From Nageia nagi (Eukaryota; Pinophyta), in NCBI GenBank assembly GCA_050084985.1, contig JBITNC010000001.1, positions 32,488,001 to 32,552,000 of the forward strand: a stretch of 64,000 nt of DNA, written 5' to 3'. Position numbers and translations under genes: made by a program. Shown here in pieces: positions 1 through 12,730 of the stretch (position 1 is its first letter; each line of letters begins with the position of its first letter). The notes under the pieces are model-generated. The model did not search any database. It saw nothing but the letters and a program-made list of their open reading frames with translations, and was not told the DNA's origin.

Positions 1-375
1 ATTTGTCATTTTAATGGTTACTTTAAATTGTTCATATAAATTAAGGAAGACATAGAGATCTATATTTGTCACAATAGAAGGGATATTGCAGCCTCACAAA
101 GTTCCCCATGTTTTAGTCATTCAGATGCTTATTCAACGATCTTGATAGAGACCTGCTACAGCTCACAAGAGAGGACTATTGACAATGGAAGATGACCTTA
201 AACTTAAGATGATTTGGTTAAAAGGCCTGATTTATTATTATGAGTTGCATAAGAGTCTTAAAAAATTTAGGGTTGTACAAATTTCGAACTAATAGATCAA
301 AGGCAAGTTTACACTAATCGATAAAGAGAGGCAAAAGCAAACAGAGCATGGTTGTCAAAAGGAAAAACAGCTTAC
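1..375 (-). other. Start of NPF intron 3 (continues off the left edge)
   Basis: AT-rich sequence downstream of the GTAAGC donor of NPF exon 3. The expected next exon in the family begins with a FLDKAA-like motif; I do not find it here on the minus strand, so the fourth exon lies outside the window. Confidence 0.7.
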
Positions 376-3103
376 TTGTAATTATCGGTATGTGACAGCA
401 GTCTTTGCCCATGCTTCACGGACTCCACATCCCAAACCTCGTAGAACAGGCCCACATCTGAAGGGAGACTCCTATTTCTATTCCGGAAAGCAGCAATAAA
501 AACTTTTGCTATACTAACGATGGGACTGCTAGCAGGAATCTTGTGTCTGTAAAAGGGTGTTCCATACACAAACAAAACAATGGACACCAGCATGGCAAAA
601 GTAGGGATCCCAAATCCAAGTCCCCAACTCACATTATCCTGTATGTATATAACAACTGTCACTGAAAACAGAACACCACCTGAGATCCCAAAAAACCACC
701 AATTGAAGAAGGATGCCTTTTTAATCTTCTCATCTTCGTCTTGTTCATCAAATTGATCTGCACCAAATGCTTGAAGAGACGGCTTATGGCCACCGGTGCC
801 AAAAGATATCAAGTACAAGGCCAGGAAGAAGATGCCAATCTGTTCAGGGGTTGCCTTAGTGGTACATATAACATTGATCTTTTCACATTGAGGGGGTCTC
901 AGGACAGGAAGGGATACTGAAAGTGTGAGCAAAATTAATCCCTGTAAATTCAAAAACATCAATGACCATGATTCTGTATTGAATTCCGTATCTCATTACA
1001 TTACACACATATATCTATAAACATATACGGATTTAGATATACTGGTCTATCCATTTCGTTTATATTGTTTTGTACAATTGGAAAATTCTTGACGAAATCC
1101 TACCAAAAGAAAATTTAAAATCAACGTTTCAAATCATATTCAATCTCTGTATATTCTAATATATAAATATACAGTAATTCAGTTCAATACTCTCTATATA
1201 TGTGTTATTTTTCATTGACTATATATCCACTGCATTTCATTATCCACGTTCTCCTTAAGAGGAGTCAATAGGCTTTCTTGGATTATTTATATACAGTAAC
1301 TAATTATTAGGCTGTTTTCTTCATGCCCTCAAGACAAGTTTCAAGAATCAAGAGATTCAATAGATGTTGGAAATTCGAAACCATGTCCTGAAACAATAGG
1401 AACAATCCAATGGACCAACTAAACTACACTCACGGTAGAGTACACAAACGATTAAAAAATCTAAGAATTACCCTCTTTGAAACAGGTATTAACAAAAGGG
1501 AAAGGGAAAGGTTTTTTAACATTTACAAGAGACCAACATAAATCTATAGAACATGCTCTTCCATTAGTAACGTGTTTCGAAGCAATGTATGTCTGAAGTG
1601 GAAAAGAATTATAGATGAAACCTGTACCGTAACATGGTAAAAAGTGTTTCAAACAATTGAATATACCTTGTAATTTAATGTTCCTGAGTGTGAACACACT
1701 GGATACGGTTTTTTTTTCCAATGTGTTCGGCTTTTCACATGCTGACACTTGCACTTACGAATTTGATCATGACAAAATTCTATCCCACTCAATTGAATCC
1801 AACTTTTTGTTAACATAATACTTTTCATCGCATTAGGAGGAGGATTTAGTAAAAACATGACTCCAAAAGAACCTAAAAGCCCCAAAAAGTCAAAAACCTT
1901 ATGTATGTTATACGATGCAATATGTTTGTCACACCTACCAAGAGATATATAAGTGAAGAGATGAAGACCATCCAATAGCGGCCACAATATGCGTCTGCTA
2001 TGAAGCCTCCTAAGAGAGGTATGACCGTTGTAATACCAGTCCAGTTATTGACATTTTTGGCAGAAGTGGCAAGCCCTTCATGCAAGACAGTGGTCAAATA
2101 TATCATCAAATTGGCTGCTATTCCAAAGTAAGTCAGCCTCTCAGTCACCTCTACTCCTGCAAGACAAAACAGATCCAAATCTTCCATTTTATCAGGAGTA
2201 TTGCATAAGACTCAAGTGGACTAAGATTTTACTAGTACAGTACTAAAATACAGAATCCATTGTATCATAGGATATTCAGTAGCATCATAGCAAAAACGAC
2301 TAACAACATTAAGAGCTATCAATTTCTTTCCTTCAAGTCTCATACATAACTCCTAACAGAGAAAATTTTGGAAGCCTTCAACAAACATCATTACTAACCA
2401 TCTTCTACATTTGACATTGCAGTATCGGGGACTGCCACACACTCAACTATTCAAAAAGAAATTAGATTGAAAAGTACATAAGTATATATATAGGCGTGTG
2501 CCTATTTTGTAAAGTAATCCCAAGAAAACAGGCTATTAAAACCTTAAATGAAGTAAAACAACACGTTAATCAATCTGTCTATTTCAAATGTGTTACCCTC
2601 TAAATGTGGAGATCTTTATATATAATTTATATGCATAGTAAATTATAAATATAAAAACAATCTCACGCAAACTTCAAGAACGAATATAACATTCCTTTTA
2701 CCATCCACGACACCCTCAAATTGCACATCACTCGAAACTTTATTTAAGTGCATCACACACAAAGTTTTGGTTCAGTAAAAAAGCAACACCTATGACACAA
2801 CTCGTTCCAAATGCTACAAAACACTCCACTCCATGGACACTGTCATGAATCAGGAATAATGAGCAGAATTTGACAACTTAATGACATTGATACAGAATCT
2901 AGAAAGTACTCTTAAGGCGTACCAATGATGAAAAGTGAAGCCTTCCATCCACCAGTTTTTGCTCTAAGAGCAGGCCTTCCTTTGATATCAACAGACCCAT
3001 CACTCACCCATTGTTGTTCACGTTCTTCTGTTGGATTCGTGATATGACCAGTAGTCCTCTTCCAGCATGACTTCATACTCTCCTTCCAACAAATGAATGC
3101 CAT
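376..3103 (-). CDS. NRT1/PTR family (NPF) transporter, 5' three exons, 3' end outside window
   Basis: Proton-coupled plasma- or endomembrane transporter of the NPF/POT family (nitrate, peptides, hormones or metabolites; substrate cannot be predicted). Exon 1 3103-2923, exon 2 2156-1939 (218 nt, the usual NPF exon 2 size), exon 3 941-376. Intron 1 is GTACGC...GCAG, intron 2 GTAGGT...ACAG, and a GTAAGC donor ends exon 3. Phases match: ATTG joins GAGTAG to give IIGVEV, and TTG joins GGA to give IYLLGLI. Visible signatures: GGWKASLFIIG before helix 1; the proton-coupling ExxER motif in EVTERLTYFGIAANLMIYL; LGGFIADAYCGRYW; the family motif FGADQFDE followed by SFFNWWFFG; then VSWGLGFGIP and GTPFYRHK. 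About 321 residues are present of a usual 550-600; the missing part is helices 7-12. No stop or frameshift is seen, so the gene looks functional. The start is uncertain: ATG at 3103 is the first in frame, but a second Met ten codons on is possible. It resembles NPF5-type proteins; the subgroup is a guess. Confidence 0.93.
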
Positions 3104-3974
3104 GATATTTACTTGTTTTTACCCTCTCTTCCTTTCTTTAGAAAACAAATCCTTTCACTTAAACAAGAATGTAGAGAGCATAATTGGTCTGTAAAATCGC
3201 AAGTGCTATAACCACTACTCCTTGCTCATTGACATGTGAAATCCTGGTTGAGACAAGAGAATTTAAATTGGAACTTAAGATGTTGACTTCTGTGTAAGTG
3301 CCGATGACAAAAGCAAAATCTTAGTCTGCCAACATGGAATTCTTATCTTCCTTTTCTCATATCTGTTGACAAGTTCTTCTTAACACGGAATTGAGGGAAG
3401 ATTAATCACAACTCCATAGTGCTCCTGGGAGGATGCTTGAACCAATGGGAAAGGACTAAAATGGGGATAATGCAGAAGCAGTGTCACCGTCGTTGACATT
3501 GCCTTGAAGTGGGTGGTTGAAATACAGAGAATTTTGTTCATAGTGGACCATTACCCTTTGGTGTTTGCTTTCATTACAAGCCGACATGACTTAATGGTCC
3601 TCGTAGTGTCTGTCTCAACCTGTCCATAACTATAGTTAGACTATTCATATGAGGTGGTCCGCAGGAATAAGCATTAACTTCATAATTTAGGAGTCACACT
3701 CCAAATAAACAAATTTAAAATATTTTAGTTGTTAATGTAAAGGTTTAATGATTAAGATAGAAAATATTAATTAATCCTAATATTCTCTTGAGTGAAGCCT
3801 GCTTTTTTAAAATAATGTTAGCATCCAGAAAGTACATTCTAATAAGAAGGAAACACAATTATTGGTTTGAATGTGAGAAAAAAGAAAAGTGTAGCAATGA
3901 TGATGAACATGTCCATTACGCCTTTTCCTAGAATTAACCAAAAGGTCTTTTTCATGGAAGTCGGTTTCATTGTA
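3104..3974. other. Upstream region of the NPF gene, no gene seen
   Basis: Probable promoter and 5' UTR of the minus-strand NPF gene. No open frame with recognisable protein similarity and no clear TATA box at a convincing distance. Composition is less extreme than further right. Confidence 0.5.
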
Positions 3975-5020
3975 ATATTTACAAGAATAATTGTACAAGT
4001 AAGGAGTACAAAGTCCTCAATTTAATTGACTAAACGAGATGACTAGATTTAGATAGGGTGAATATTTTATATGGCATCATTTGGTATAGAATTGACTTAT
4101 ATGAGTGGTTTGAAAAACTTGTACTTCGATTTTTATTATGTAATAAATAAATAAATAGTTTATTACATGGATTATTATTAAAGGAGTTGATGAATATAGG
4201 TATTGAAATGTTTTAGATGTGGAAGGTTTAGATTCAAATATTTCATTGAGTGCTAGAAAGTGATGTTAGATAAAAGTTCTAGATGATTTTGACATAAGAT
4301 ATACTTCTTAATGTGGTAATCTTTTCTAAAAATGTATTTTTTTAACAAACAAAAAAATATAATCACTATAATTTAGATTTTTTTTACTACAATTTATAGT
4401 TATATACTCACAATAGAATTAATAAAATTTTAATATATAATATGAATATAAATTTATTTGATATATATCATAAATATTTTTATAAAAAATATTTTAAAAA
4501 AATTAATTATATAATTTTTGTAATATTTACAATAACAATTATTCATGAAAGGAGCACAAAGTACTCAACATAATTAACCAAATGAGAGGAATTGATTTAG
4601 GTATAGTGCAAGATGGAATCATTTGGTAAAGAATTATCTTAGATGAGTGGTTTGAAAAAATTGTATTTGTTTAAAGTTTCATTCTATAATAAATAAATAA
4701 ATAGTTCAATTATGTGAATTTTATTGGGAGTTAATGAGCATGAGTATTGAAATCTTTCAGATGTTGAAGGTCTAGGTTCAAATATCCTATTGAGTGATAG
4801 TAGGCGATGTTAAGTACAAGTCCTCAATGATTTTGACAAAAGAGATACCTCTTGATTATGGCAATTAAGATGAAGAAACCCTTATAACAAGGTACTTTTC
4901 CAAAAAAATGTAGTTCACTACAATTTAGATTATTTTTACTACAATTTATAATTATATAATTAAACTCAATTAATAAATTTTTAATATGTAATATACATAT
5001 AAATTTAGTTAATGCACATC
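3975..5020. repeat. Diverged tandem duplication, two units of about 500-550 bp
   Basis: Two head-to-tail copies, about 3975-4525 and 4526-5020. Shared landmarks include GGAGTACAAAGTCCTCAA against GGAGCACAAAGTACTCAA, ATGAGTGGTTTGAAAAA in both, the AATAAATAAATAAATAGTT stretch in both, GATTTTGACATAAGAGATAC-type sequence, and an ending TAATATGTAATATACATATA against TAATATATAATATGAATATA. Many substitutions and indels show that it is old. No coding capacity. It sits between the NPF upstream region and the Copia-A left end. Confidence 0.75.
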
Positions 5021-5030
5021 TTCTTACTTT

Positions 5031-5035
5031 TATCC
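5031..5035. repeat. Target site duplication of Copia-A, left copy (TATCC)
   Basis: TATCC directly precedes the TG of the left LTR; the identical TATCC directly follows the CA of the right LTR at 13381-13385. Confidence 0.9.
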
Positions 5036-5535
5036 TGCAGGAGTTGTAATATAAACTAAACAACTCTAAACTCTCAAGATCATATGAAAGCTCACAAATC
5101 ACATCTAATAAACTCACAAAGCAATTTCACAAAGATAACTCAAGATATAAGTGGTTCCTCTAACTATGAGTACATCCACTAATTAGATCTTACTTCATTC
5201 ACAAATATGAATCTCTTACAAAACTCCTAATCTCATTTCTTACACTCTATCCTATAGCATAACTTTACTCCATAAATTGGTGTATGATCTAAAGAGGGAA
5301 CCTTCTATTTATAGGCCAACATCCTTCTTTGGATCACCCTTTTACCCAATGTACAAAAGCATGACATGCACATCCTTTTACCCAAGGGGCATGCTCATGA
5401 CATGGAGTGTAGGACAAGTTACATTATCATATTCACTTAAATACTTAAGGTATTAAATAATACCTTTAAGTATTAGTGAAATTACATAGAAGATTATTAC
5501 AAAACCTTTACAATAATGCATTATACATTCCAACA
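5036..5535 (-). repeat. Copia-A 3' LTR
   Basis: 500 bp, TG...CA, matching 12881-13380 throughout. On the minus strand CTATAAATAG (plus positions 5305-5314) is a good TATA box; the right LTR has it altered. The terminus on the internal side is flanked by the polypurine tract. Confidence 0.92.
5305..5314 (-). promoter_or_regulatory. TATA box in Copia-A 3' LTR
   Basis: Minus-strand CTATAAATAG within the LTR. In the 5' LTR the matching position reads CTATTTCTATG on the plus strand, so the element's own promoter copy has lost the match while this one keeps it. Confidence 0.55.
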
Positions 5536-5544
5536 CTTCCCTTT
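5536..5544 (-). other. Copia-A polypurine tract
   Basis: Minus-strand AAAGGGAAG directly before the TG of the 3' LTR, the usual place for plus-strand DNA priming. Confidence 0.7.
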
Positions 5545-6229
5545 AATGCAATATTGGGATAGAGCGAATAAGAGAGAAGGAAGAGAGAAAGTAAAAGAGT
5601 TCTCCAAACAGATACTACAAAGATGAGAACTTTTTACATATGTGTGAAGTAAGAAAGATTTAGTTTGAGACTCACTATTTTGCCAAATACAATCATTAAC
5701 CACAACCAATTTCAATGTACATGAAATATCATCCAATTGAAAGTCATGAAGAGTCTCCAAGAGCTTGCATACCCAAAGTAACCTGCAATCTCAAAAGAAC
5801 CTATAGGTCATAAGCAGCTCAAATAATAAGATCAGTTAGATACAACATATTCATATCAACAAGGATAGATGAATCACATAAATGCTATCATAAACTGATC
5901 AATGGTGCAATATAAGTCATCACAAAGATGCCAAGCCAAAACTCATAGTCACCTATTGTATATAAAACATGTGTTGATTATCATTACAAAATAAAGCATG
6001 CACATATGAGTTCCTCACATATGGATAACTAAATAGTGCCAAAAGATACATAAGAGTTCTTCACACATGGATAACTGAACAATGCTAGATTGGCCGATTT
6101 TTTTGCTGTAAAAATTTATACAATAAGTTTCTCATGCAGAGCGAACTTACCATGAAGGTGTACAATAAAATCAACATTATACAGCACAAAATCCTCCTAA
6201 GGGTGAAGTTATCATCACAAACATAAATT

Positions 6230-6780
6230 CAACATAAGAATTCAAATTTCACTCCTCCTTGATGGTAACTTCACCAACTTGATAGCATCTCTAATCTTAC
6301 AAAATTGAGCTTTTGGAAGAGGCTTGGTGAACAAATTAGCAGAGTTCAAGGTGGATGGATAATACTCCATATGTATGATGCCATCAAGAACTTTCTCTTT
6401 GATAAAATGTACCTATATTTTCACATGTTTTGTTCTCTAATGGAACATAAGATTCTTATCCAAAGAGATCATCGATTAATTATTTGAAGAAATCAAAGAT
6501 GAACCACTTTGCTCATATCTAATTTCTTTTAGAAGATGCCTTAGCCAAATGGCTTCTTGGGCTACAATAGACATGACATGGTATTCAAATTCTATGGTTA
6601 AAAGAAAAACAATAGGTTGCTTCTTAAAAGCTCAAGAGATAACACCTAAACCAATGCTAAACACATACATAGAGGTTGATATCCTATCATGTCTATCTCC
6701 TCTATAGTTAGAATCTAAAAATCAAAGAGAACAAATAAGAGTAACTTAAAATACTTGAGAGCAAGATCCTTAGTCCCTTA
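6230..6780 (-). pseudogene. Copia-A RNase H domain, decayed
   Basis: In the minus-strand frames I read segments such as GVISWAFKKQPIV, EFEYHVMSIVAQEAIWL and HVKIYVHFIKEKV, the order found in copia RNase H (SWSSKKQ, AEY..... ..E..WL, H..RYHFIRE). Several stops and frame changes. It is the last coding domain before the 3' LTR, as expected for Ty1/copia. The roughly 680 bp between it and the LTR has no recognisable coding sequence. Confidence 0.65.
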
Positions 6781-6899
6781 ACATACCTCAAGATTTTCTT
6801 AACAACATTAAGGTGCTCAATATATGGTTTCTATATGAATCATGCCATCAGATTTACTATAAAGGTAATATCTGGTCTAGAAATATTTAAATATAAAAG

Positions 6900-7700
6900 A
6901 TTACTAATTAATTACCTATAAGCTGTAGCATCAACCAAGAGTTAGAGCTTAGAGAAATAGTGATTCTAGGAGAAACTGAGATCATAACGTATCTACACTT
7001 CTCCATTTTAAATTTTTGTAAGATGTTTGATATATAATTAGATTAACTAAGATAAGTATAATCTTTGTATTGATACACTTGCATTTTAAGATATTAGTGC
7101 AAGAGACCAAGATCAATCATTTCAAACATTATCTTAAGTTTGGATATACACTTTTGAATGATTTCATCACTATTCCTAGCAATCAAAAGATAATCCATAT
7201 AAAGGAGAATCAAGACCACATATTTTTCTTGAGTGAGCACATATAAATTGAAGTCTAAAAAAGCATTTGGAGAAACTAATGTTTGTAAAATATCTTGAAA
7301 TCTTTTTATACCAAGCTCTAGGTGTTTACTTAAGTCTATACAATTACTTTTTTAGCTTGCACACAAAGGACTCTTTACCTTCCATAATAAACCCTTATAG
7401 TTGATTCATGAAGATTTCCACATCTAAGTCACCATTGACAAATGCACTATTGATATCAAGTTGAAAAAATTTCCATCTTTGAGTTGCAAAAAGAGCAAGA
7501 ATAATTCTAATAGTAGGCATCTTTTCTATAGGATCAAAGGTTTTCTCATAATCTACATTGTATTTTTGAGCAAAACCTTTGGCTATTAACCTTGCCTTGT
7601 ATTTCTCAATATCTCCAATTGAAGTGAACTTGACCTTGTAGATCCATTTATTGCTAATCATATTTTTCTCACTTAGATAAGGAATCAAATTTTAAGTTTT
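6900..7700 (-). pseudogene. Copia-A reverse transcriptase, decayed
   Basis: An open minus-strand stretch at 7688-7395 reads NKWIYKVKFTSIGDIEKYKA, then RLIAKGFAQKYNVDYEKTF and FFQLDINSAFVNGDL, the hallmark first half of copia RT. The active-site region near 7190-7215 reads LLYMDYLLIA; the family has YVDD, so the second catalytic Asp is lost. The downstream half is broken by stops. Dead enzyme. Confidence 0.85.
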
Positions 7701-7899
7701 ATTTTTCATAAGCACCTCATATTCCACTTTCATGGCTTACATCCAACACTTATGCTTAGAAGCTTCCTTGAAGTTTGAGGGCTTATGCTTGTTATCAATC
7801 TTGAAAAATAAAGATTTGTTCATGGTCATGCTCCTTGTTACACTTTATGTTGGAGAATTTTATTCCTAAGGTGACTTCTCTATATCAATATCTAACCAG

Positions 7900-8860
7900 C
7901 TAGGAGCAACTGACGAGTCCTCTAGATCATCCACATTTTCATTAGAAGCAGATACTTTAGGAAGTTCATTGAACTTGACATCTCTTGAAATAAACATTGC
8001 TTTGTAGGATGGAGAGCAGAGCCTGTAACCTTTATGCTGATTGTTATAACCCATAAATATATATTTTTCAACTCTTTTATCCAACTTATTCTTTTTTTTT
8101 AAAAATAATGTAGGAGAATGCTTCATAACCAAATACCCTAAGGTGAGAAATGTTATATTTTCTTCCTGACCATGTCTCAAAAAGAGTTTTACCCTGAATG
8201 AATTTTGTGGAACACCTATTCAAGGTATAAATAGCAGTGCTCATAGCTTCACCCCATAATAAACTAGGAAGATTACCCAACATGTATCTAGCCATTTCCA
8301 TAATTATCTTATTTTTCCTTTCAGTAACATCATTCTGTTGAGGAGTGTAAGGAATCATAAATTACCTCTTGATTCCATACTTTGTATAAAATTCATTGAA
8401 TTCATTACTATTATATTCTCTTCCATTATCTAATCTTAACATCTTAATTTTAAGGTTAATCTGATTTTCAACTAAAGCCTTAAAATTCTTAAAACTCTCA
8501 AAGGTTTGATCTTTATGCTCAAGTAAATACTCAAATGCATCTTACTAAAGTTATCAATGAAGATCAAAATATAAAATACTCCTTTAAGTGACTTATTCTG
8601 AAATAGATCTATCAAATCTAAATGCATAAGTTGAAGAGGTTGAGATGCTCTTGTTACTTTATCTTTTTCAAACTTTTGCCTATGTGTCTTACTGAAGATG
8701 CACTTCTCATATAAACCAATTATCGATGAAATAGAAGAAAAATCTTTCACAATTTCTTGGTCTTTCATGGATTGAATACTCTTATGGTTAAGGTGCCCTA
8801 AACATTGGTGCTAAAGATTACCTCTAGAATACACACTTATAGCAAAACATATCTTTGATA
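7900..8860 (-). pseudogene. Copia-A integrase with pre-integrase region, decayed
   Basis: Segments in family order: the pre-integrase tail LYEKCIFSKTHRQKF, the core start LQLMHLDLIDLF and FIDNFSKM (first catalytic Asp), then YTPQQNDVTERKNKIIMEMA (catalytic Glu) and GYEAFSYI, and the C-terminal region KLDKRVEKYIFMGY with SRDVKFNE. The pieces lie in three overlapping frames (8768-8472, 8358-8086, 8180-7866), so at least two frameshifts have occurred. Confidence 0.88.
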
Positions 8861-8949
8861 GAACTTGATCCATAATGTAGAGATCATTTTTCACTGATCC
8901 TTTAACCAAAGTGATAAGTCTTTTCTTCATGCACTAAGATTGAGAGTTG

Positions 8950-9200
8950 AATTCAAATGAGTACCCTTTCCTAGCAACTTGGATTATGGAGAGAAGGTTC
9001 ATCTAAGCTTAGGAACATAGAACACATTATCAAGAACCTTTTCATGAATCAACTCATTTTCAATTCCTTAGATTTCAAATATAGAGTTATCACTTATCAC
9101 AAACACATCTTTTTTTATACTTGTAAAAGGTATAAAATTTTTCTCTTTCAAAACATAGGTGATTAGTGCAACCAGAGTCAACGACATAATCAGAAAAAAA
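8950..9200 (-). pseudogene. Copia-A protease, decayed
   Basis: Minus-strand VVDSGCTNHL with the catalytic DSG codons at plus positions 9179-9171, followed by degenerate sequence that still shows NVFYVPKLR, the usual copia motif before the pre-integrase region. Stops interrupt the frame. Confidence 0.75.
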
Positions 9201-9310
9201 AGTATGAGACATGGAGTAGCACATCGTAGCAAAACTAACTTGAATATTCTTCTTTCTCTTAAAATTCTTTATATTTTCATTACCGTTATTTTTTTATTCT
9301 CTTTTCTTTT

Positions 9311-10219
9311 TGTAGCAATCAACTTGTTTGTGACCTTAGATGCCATAATAGTTACAATTACGATTAAACCTTTTTTAAGATATGAATTATTTGCTTTACC
9401 TTTTTCATTTCTTTACTTGAATTGGTTGTTATTATCATTGTTCCTACTACTACTATTGTTGTTCTTATTGTTACCATTATTACCATTATTCTTGCTACTG
9501 TTGTTTCCATTACCTCTTTCTTCAAACCTTTTGAAGGAAGAAGGATAAGATTTCTTTTGATAGTTGAACTTCTTTTTGAAAAGAGTTTTGATTACTCCAA
9601 AAGCAACATTATTATATTTAGGAGAAAAAATCAACACCTTTTTATTAAGAATTTTCTCATGCTTCAAAAGGAGCTTAGAAAGATTTTCAAGAGAGAAGAC
9701 TTCTTCTTCATCATCAAGCCTTATTTTCATAACCATCACAAAGTTACTAAACTTTGAATTTTTTTTTGAAAAATAATAAACCCCATGAACTTATAATTGA
9801 TCCATTTACACTCATAAGAAATAATTTAGGTTTTAAAGTCAATGATTTTTTTCAAGTAGATAGCCATATTTTCATCTTCCCCTTAACGAAATTGAAGCAA
9901 CTTTTAGAGAATGGTAAACCTTGTTGAAAAATTTGAACTAAGATAGATTTACTTAAGCTTATCTCAAGCTTGTTTTATCAAAGTTGAAGTGGAAATTATT
10001 GGGAGCATATTATCTAAAAATTGCACAAAAAATCATGAAGGTTTTTAACTTATTCTTTGCATTGTAGGCCTCAAATACCTTCTCATATGTAGGAGCAACA
10101 AAGTTCTCATTCATTATTTGCTAAAGCTTCCTTACCTAAAACTCAACTCTCATCTAAGGTTTCCAAATCCTAAAGTTAGAACTAACAAGAATGTGTTTGG
10201 GTAAAAAGGAGTCTCCCAT
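9311..10219 (-). pseudogene. Copia-A gag, decayed
   Basis: Likely start at 10219 (MGDSFLPKHILVSSNFRIW), with early stops. Minus 9739-9413 keeps an open Lys/Asn-rich stretch (LDDEEEVFSLENLSK, then an Asn-repeat tail). A zinc knuckle follows at 9357-9313, read as NCNYYGI, a stop, then GHKQVDCY; the second Cys of C-x2-C-x4-H-x4-C is now Tyr. The Asn run comes from an imperfect GTT/ATT-type microsatellite on the plus strand. Confidence 0.72.
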
Positions 10220-11029
10220 TTTCTACATAAGAATATGAAAAATAATAAGAATATGATTCAATAAACAAAATTATATGTTAAGTTTTAACCAAGTAATACA
10301 TGTTATATATAATTAACTAAGACATGCTTGATTTGATTCACTAGTGCAAATATTTTACAACTCATATAATTCAAGTATCCAAATATATTTTTCATCATCA
10401 AAAACTATAGATGTAGAGTGACATTGTTAAAGCTTATTTTCTTATCTAAAATTAAGCTTTCACTCAGATGCCTGCATAAGAGAAGCCCAAGTACTAGCAA
10501 TCCTCAACCAATTTGCCTTAGTTAGTATTATACTTTCTTATAATGAGAGGTACCTACTATTTTTTAAGGTTATGATATTTATTATATTGACCAAATTATT
10601 AATCTTAATTAGGTTTTAAGTTGTCCTCCTAGGTAATTAGGATAATCTCTAAATGGACATGTGGTATCACTACACAAATGCTTGTCGACCTATTAGAGTT
10701 ATGTCCAGACCAATAGAGGACTTAGGGGCAATTGAGAAGTACAAACTTTTTACCATTTGGATCATCAAACTTAAAAGCTCCAATTTGGTTATCCTCACCT
10801 CATGGCTCCTCAAACAAGTCATGTTGGAAAATGTACATGCAGATGTATTCATTTTAAGGGGTTTCTCATTTAAATACTTATGTTTTTGTTTGCATAAGCA
10901 AATAAATCAAAATACAAAATATGATGTAAAAAAGCATAAATAAAACATCATCAATTCATAACTTGGAACCTAAAATTCCAATGGATTTTGTTTATTAACC
11001 TTTAAAGGACATCTTTAGACAAGTCCATA

Positions 11030-11165
11030 TTTTGCATAAGTCCATTCATTAACTTTGCTTAAGAAATAACATGCATCATTTTCATAGTTTGCACAAGTTC
11101 ATTCATTAACTTTGCATAAAGGAAATAGAAAATTGCATAACTCCATTCATTAACATTGCACCAAA
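11030..11165. repeat. Three-copy short tandem repeat in Copia-A leader
   Basis: Three spaced copies of a motif like GCATAAGTCCATTCATTAAC followed by TTTGC, at about 11034, 11089 and 11133, each with a few changes (ACAAGTTCATTCATTAAC, ATAACTCCATTCATTAAC). Confidence 0.7.
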
Positions 11166-12653
11166 GATTTAAAAAATTGAAGTAAAATCTTCATAAAAAA
11201 TTCCCCCTTGTTACTTAAAATTGATCTTAAATCAATACGATAAATACTTAAAAAAAAGCTTTTAAGAATTGCATTTTTACTTCAAGGTGAAAAAATACTT
11301 ATCTTAAGTAAAATGACCATAATATATTTAATAAAAAAAGGAATTATGCAATTTAATTTATAGCACTTAGTAACCAATGATGCTAAAAATACTTCTAAGC
11401 ATTGAAGAAAAACATTTATCTAAAAAAAATGCTTATGTAAGTAAAAAGTTGTTCTCTTGTCATGTTTACTTAAAATATTTTGCAAGATAATTTTAACTAA
11501 AAATATTTAAGTAACCCCTCTTTTTTTTTTTAATTTTCCTAAAAAACTTTTAGTACCCTTTCTTCAAGACACTTAAATAGGTCATAATTAAATTTTATCT
11601 CAAATGCTACTCCAAGTCAGAAAAAATTAATAAGTTATGACATTCATTAATGGAGAAGGCATATGGACATCCATTGATCCATTACTTACTTAGAGGGAGA
11701 AGGCATTTAATGGATATCTACTAAAGTAATGAGTGCCTCAAAAAAAGGTAAGGGTTGAGAAAACAAAAGAGGAAAGTATAGGCAACCCCCCCTTTTTGAA
11801 AATCAAAAGAGAGAGAGGGATAGGAGTAGTTGAGTGAAAAAGGAGTGATCAAGAGGTCATGTAGGTGACCAGAGGAACCACAATGAAAGGAGGAAGAGTA
11901 GAGGAGCTAAGGGTGAGGTCAATTATGAAGGCCTAGGAGCAAGTTTGATCACAAGGACCAAGTAGAGGGCAAAGTAGAATGAATCTAGCTACGAGGGGAA
12001 GGGAACTAGGTGAAGATGAGGGTCAAGGAATGAAGAGTGAAGTTTGTATAGTGAGCATCAACAAATATAGGTTGCATAGGGTTTTGAAATGGTTGCAAGG
12101 CCTTCCCAACCTCTTACTCATGATGGGTTGCACACAAATCCCTCTTAAGAAGGATTTTCAAAGTAACTATTGATTAGATTAAAGAAAAAAAAGGAGAGGG
12201 AAGGCAGATTCGCTATAGGAGGAGAGGCCACTGCCATGTAAAATCAAATGCCCCTTTCTCCAATAAAAAAAATGTAAATAAATTTTAAAGTAAGGTTGCC
12301 ATCTAATATTTTTTTAAATATTTATTTTAATAATAGAGACACATGCAAACTATATTTAAAAAGAATAGTCCACTCTTGCCCCTCTTTTTTTTTAAAAAAA
12401 ATAGAGTACCTCTTTTTTTGGTAAAAAAATACATATATATTGAAAGTAAAAATTACAATGTTTTGGTAAAATTGTAATTGTGAAACAAAATAATTTTTTT
12501 TACAAAATACAACATCACTATATTTTATTTTAACTCCATAAAAAAAAACTTATAGCAATATATTAAACATATTTTGTAAATAAACAAAAAATGTTAAAAA
12601 AATTGTATAACAATATATTGCTAAACTTAGGCTTATCCTTTTTTTAAAAAAGG

Positions 12654-12730
12654 ACTAACATATCAAAATATGTTAGTAATCCAAAATAATAAAGAAAATA
12701 AACTAACATATAATACAAAATATGTTAGTA
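12654..12730. repeat. Two related hairpins in Copia-A leader
   Basis: CTAACATAT-CAAA-ATATGTTAG at 12655-12676 and ACTAACATAT-AATACAAA-ATATGTTAGT at about 12702-12730. The stems are nearly the same sequence and lie about 46 bp apart. Confidence 0.75.

Noticed and set aside
1461-1987. Two open frames of about 100 codons on the minus strand
   Set aside because: They lie inside NPF intron 2 (1938-942), apart from the exon 2 sequence at the edge; they have no family similarity and the splice sites explain the region.
9159-9776. Plus-strand open frames rich in Leu and Ile
   Set aside because: They are the complement of the Asn/Lys-rich Copia-A gag and arise from its biased codons.
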